From assembly GCA_003045895.1 (NCBI GenBank), contig PZPC01000051.1, positions 1 through 36,843 of the forward strand: a stretch of 36,843 nucleotides of DNA, given 5' to 3'. This DNA is from Bacteroidota bacterium (GTDB taxonomy: Bacteria > Bacteroidota > Bacteroidia > Chitinophagales > Saprospiraceae). Shown piece after piece: positions 34,045 to 36,843 of the stretch. A program made the translations under genes and the position numbers. The first letter of the stretch is position 1. Each line of letters starts with the position of its first letter. The notes under the pieces were generated by a model that saw only the letters and a list, made by a program, of their open reading frames with translations, was not told the origin of the DNA and searched no databases.

Positions 34045-34225
34045 GCCTTGCGCCAAAATAAGTGGATTGCAAAAGGAACCTCAGGCCATGGCCGGCTGTT
34101 GTCTTTATACCACTGGTATCGTCGATCCACCAATACGATGGATGTTGTGGGACTGCCGGTGTGCGACCATTGGCAATTTTACCCCTCACCAGACGTAGCC
34201 TCCTTTATCATCCGGCCAGGATTTT

Positions 34226-34233
34226 TATCTTTG
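34226..34233 (+). promoter_or_regulatory. Promoter box of argS
   Basis: TATCTTTG matches the consensus exactly and lies 25 bases before the ATG at 34258. No TTG at the expected distance. Confidence 0.55.
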
Positions 34234-34257
34234 CTCCGCAAATAGCCAATCTCGATT

Positions 34258-36105
34258 ATGACCAATATCATCCAGCTTATTCAGAACCAGGTAACCAAAG
34301 GCGTAAAAGCCCTCTACCAAACCGAATTTTCCGCCGCCGACGTGCCCATCAACACGACGCGCAAAGAGTTTGAAGGCGATTATACCGTAGTAGTTTTCCC
34401 CTTCACCAAGGCGGCCCGCAAAGGCCCCGAGGCCATTGCCGCGGAGTTGGGCGAGTACCTGGTGCGGGAAGTACCTGAGATTGATCGCTTCAACGTGGTC
34501 AAAGGCTTTCTGAACCTGGTGATCCAGGATACCTACTGGAAGGATTTCCTGCTGGACATCAGCCAGGACGGCCACTATGGCCAACAACCGCCCAACGGGC
34601 AGAAAGTGATGGTCGAGTTTTCGTCGCCCAACACCAACAAGCCGCTCCACCTGGGGCATATCCGCAATATCCTCCTGGGCTGGTCTACGGCGCAGATCCT
34701 GGAGGCCGTTGGCTACGAGGTGGTGAAAGTACAGGTCATCAACGACCGGGGCATCGCCATTTGCAAAAGCATGCTGGCCTGGCAAAAATACGGCAACGGA
34801 GCTACCCCTGCCTCCACCGTAACCAAGCCCGACCATTTTGTCGGGTTTTACTACGTGCAATTTGAGCAACACTTCAAACAAGAATACCACGACTGGCAGC
34901 AGAGCGCCGAAGGGCAGGATGTGTACACCAAACTCCGCAAGGCCGAAGAAACCACCGACGACTTCTTCAAGCGGTACAAGAATACCTACTTCAACGAATA
35001 TAGCCAGCTGGGCCAGGAAGCCCGGAGCCTGCTCCTGGCCTGGGAAGCTGGGGATGAGCAAGCAGTGGCCCTCTGGAAAACAATGAACGGCTGGGTATAC
35101 AGTGGTTTTGAAACGACCTACCACGAACTGGGCGTTACTTTCGACCAGCTGTACTACGAGTCGGAAACCTACCTGCTGGGCAAAGAAATCGTGGAGCAGG
35201 GGCTGGCCAAAGGCGTCTTCTACACCTGCGAAGATGGGTCGATCGAAGCCGACCTCACGGAAGCGAAACTCGATAAAAAGAAAATCCTGCGCAGCGACGG
35301 CACTTCCCTCTACGTAACCCAGGACCTGGGTACTGCCCACCAGCGGTACAAGGATTTTGGGGTAGACAAGATGGTGTACGTCGTTGCCGACGAACAAAAT
35401 TACCACTTCCAGGTGCTCTTCGAATTGCTCAAACGGCTGGAAGAGCCCTACGCGGATGGCTTGTACCACCTGTCGTACGGAATGATCGACTTGCCGACCG
35501 GTAAGATGAAATCCCGGGAAGGCACCGTCGTGGATGCCGATGACCTGATTGCCGAAGTGGTGCAGGAGGTAACCTACAATTCGGAAGAGCGGGACACCCT
35601 CAGTGAAGTTTCGGAGGATGAAAAAGCGGAGATCATCCACCAGGTAGCCCTGGCGGCCCTCAAGTTCTTCATCATGAAGGTACACCCCCAAAAGCGGATG
35701 ATCTTCGACCCCAAAGAGTCGGTCGATTTGCAGGGGCAAACCGGTCCTTACATCCAGAATGCGTACGTGCGCATCCAGTCGGTACTGCGCAAGTGGGATG
35801 GCACGGCTACCAGCCAGGCCAGCGCCTACCAGCAACTGGCCGCAGAAGAGAAGGAACTGATTCTGCAATTGTTTGCCTTTCCTGAAGTGATTCAGGAAGC
35901 GGCTAAAAATTACGATCCCTCTAACGTCGCACAGTTCGTTTACAACCTGGCCAAAAACTACCATCGTTTCTACCACGAACACAGCATCCTCAGCGCCGAC
36001 ACCGAGGCTGCCCGCGATTTCCGTCTGGCGCTGAGTCAGGCCGTGGCACACGCCCTGAAGCTGGGAATGCAGCTGCTCGGCATTGAAATGCCGAACCGGA
36101 TGTAG
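34258..36105 (+). CDS. argS: Arginyl-tRNA synthetase
   Basis: A 615-residue class I synthetase that charges tRNA-Arg. Residues 1-115 form the N-terminal tRNA-binding domain. FSSPNTNKPLHLGHIRN holds the HIGH motif (131-134); VQVINDRGIAICKSMLAWQK follows. DLPTGKMKSREG (about 412-423) is the KMSK-like loop, and the C-terminal DALR anticodon-binding domain includes AQFVYNLAKNYHRFYHEHSI and ALSQAVAHALKLGMQLLGIE. Length and motifs are complete. A long frame on the opposite strand is an antisense artefact of its codon use. Confidence 0.97.
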   Translation: MTNIIQLIQNQVTKGVKALYQTEFSAADVPINTTRKEFEGDYTVVVFPFTKAARKGPEAIAAELGEYLVREVPEIDRFNVVKGFLNLVIQDTYWKDFLLDISQDGHYGQQPPNGQKVMVEFSSPNTNKPLHLGHIRNILLGWSTAQILEAVGYEVVKVQVINDRGIAICKSMLAWQKYGNGATPASTVTKPDHFVGFYYVQFEQHFKQEYHDWQQSAEGQDVYTKLRKAEETTDDFFKRYKNTYFNEYSQLGQEARSLLLAWEAGDEQAVALWKTMNGWVYSGFETTYHELGVTFDQLYYESETYLLGKEIVEQGLAKGVFYTCEDGSIEADLTEAKLDKKKILRSDGTSLYVTQDLGTAHQRYKDFGVDKMVYVVADEQNYHFQVLFELLKRLEEPYADGLYHLSYGMIDLPTGKMKSREGTVVDADDLIAEVVQEVTYNSEERDTLSEVSEDEKAEIIHQVALAALKFFIMKVHPQKRMIFDPKESVDLQGQTGPYIQNAYVRIQSVLRKWDGTATSQASAYQQLAAEEKELILQLFAFPEVIQEAAKNYDPSNVAQFVYNLAKNYHRFYHEHSILSADTEAARDFRLALSQAVAHALKLGMQLLGIEMPNRM

Positions 36106-36270
36106 AGCCTTTTGCGGCGGACACCTTTCGCCAGGCCAGCAAGGGCATTCAGCGGTTTTGTTTTCCTTGCTTGGTTGTTGGCAGTGCATAACTGGCAGCA
36201 ATGGTGGTGGTTTGCCCCGTACGGCTAGTCAGCCAAATCAGGGGCCAGCGTTCAGGCCTTGAGGGTGGGG

Positions 36271-36378
36271 CCCAGGTCTGTCGAATCAAGGAAAACCTAA
36301 TATGTTGTTGCTGTTTTTATCCGAAATGGCGCATTCAAGAGAACCCATCCCCTTGCCACGCCCCTTCGGCGTGGGAGT
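36271..36378. repeat. Second, partial copy of the 16.4-kb repeat family
   Basis: The copy opens with GGTCTGTCGAATC, close to the inverted-repeat end at 16404. Then 36316-36352 is identical over 37 bases to 16445-16481. It is followed by a CCACGC(C)...(G)GCGTGG hairpin with a different loop (CCTTC) from the first copy (TAAAAA). No matching right end was found. Confidence 0.6.
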
Positions 36379-36570
36379 CCAGACACGCGATTTTTGCCGA
36401 GGCGAGTGGTAAATTCAACGCTGGCAGTTAGCCTGCAAAAAGTCTAAAGATACTGCCCCAAAGGCGAGAAATTACGGATGGCCGACTTTTCACAATCGCC
36501 GATTGCCGACTGTTCACAACGGTCAAAACCTCGCGAATACGCGCAGCATGCCTCCCTTCCTTGAAAGGGA

Positions 36571-36666
36571 AGGGCGGGGGATGGGTTCTTATCAGAGGTA
36601 TGCCGCGACGATAAATAAAGCTTAAAAGCATTGTCCACGCTAAAAAGCGTGGCAAGCTCTTTCGCC
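36571..36666. repeat. Third fragment of the repeat family
   Basis: 36635-36666 is identical over 32 bases to 16485-16516, including the CCACGCTAAAAAGCGTGG hairpin. The preceding GGGCGGGGGATGGGTTCTT is an inverted form of AAGAGAACCCATCCCCCGCCC from the first copy, apart from one to two bases. Confidence 0.55.
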
Positions 36667-36721
36667 CACGCTGAAGACGCATTCGCGTCAACTTAATAAA
36701 ACGTAATATGTGAAAAGAAAA

Positions 36722-36776
36722 AGTTGCTGCTTAAGTTTGTAAATCATCACACTCACAAACATAGAAAGCAGCAACT
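36722..36776. repeat. Long hairpin near the right edge
   Basis: An 11-bp stem (36722-36732 with 36766-36776) and an inner 6-bp stem (36735-36740 with 36755-36760). No T-run. It resembles a terminal or leader structure of an insertion element, but the sequence ends too soon to say. Confidence 0.4.
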
Positions 36777-36843
36777 ATGAATAATTGGTAACTATTTAGG
36801 TCGATTTGCAAAATAGCTAAAAAATTGCGAACTAGCATCGATG

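Larger units (their letters stand above)
36106..36843. other. Gene-free terminal region rich in dispersed repeats
   Basis: No convincing gene in 738 bases. It holds copies of the repeat family seen at 16.4 kb, degenerate GCCGACT-TTCACAA words at 36481-36519, and the hairpin at 36722-36776. The frame just past the hairpin is interrupted and cut by the window edge. Confidence 0.6.

Noticed and set aside
34225-36201. 658-codon frame on the minus strand
   Set aside because: It is antisense to argS, whose motifs are complete. The product has no recognisable domain and a shadow-like composition.
1-36843. tRNA genes, rRNA, CRISPR arrays, prophage or toxin-antitoxin pairs
   Set aside because: None was seen on reading both strands. 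Short hairpins at spacers fit terminators or the repeat family, and no regularly spaced direct repeats occur.

Overview
The window looks like chromosome from a Bacteroidota bacterium of the Saprospiraceae/Lewinella type. Evidence: GC near the low 50s by eye; promoter boxes of the Bacteroidota form TAnnTTTG with an upstream TTG (clear before rpsU, mrp, argS and the 465-residue gene); no strong Shine-Dalgarno sequences; a secreted nuclease ending in a type IX secretion (Por) sorting domain; an ECF sigma / FecR / TonB receptor cassette; and an S16 protein with a long Glu/Ala tail. Genus assignment is inference.

Layout, left to right. Positions 1-4686 (minus) hold one uninterrupted reading frame of at least 1562 codons that runs off the window. 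It has an SLC12-type cation-chloride cotransporter core, the soluble domain usual in that family, about 600 residues of helical sequence and then an AAA+/STAND-like ATPase with Walker A and B. This is the most unusual object here. At 4861-7501 (minus) come a perfect terminator, the arsenosugar pair (arsS plus a peroxidase-like partner), a DinB-fold protein and a Crp-like gene lacking its DNA-binding half. From 7545 to 10440 come rpsU with a textbook promoter and terminator, a CBS-pair protein, a methyltransferase with no ordinary start codon, a peroxiredoxin-like protein and a small helical protein. From 10473 to 16223 (all minus) come a sodium:solute symporter, an unrecognised 465-residue protein, rpsP and an SH3-domain exported protein with a poly-cysteine signal peptide.

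From 16388 to 16619 a MITE-like element (16-bp inverted ends, 14-bp direct repeats) sits immediately behind ybaK. It is followed by pyrF, an EAD11-like/TM/TPR/discoidin-like protein, a small membrane protein, a T9SS-exported nuclease, the Fe-S pair mrp and nfu, and an RsmF-like rRNA methylase. From 24806 to 30350 a di-haem cytochrome c peroxidase is divergent from the sigma / anti-sigma / TonB-receptor operon. Then come an MFS transporter, a full Crp/Fnr regulator, pepT and argS. The last 740 bases have no gene but carry further copies of the repeat family seen at 16.4 kb and a long hairpin at the edge.

Most genes are housekeeping. The candidates for new biology are the transporter-ATPase fusion, the EAD-like protein, and the structured intergenic repeat family. 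No tRNA, rRNA, CRISPR array, prophage or complete insertion sequence was seen.
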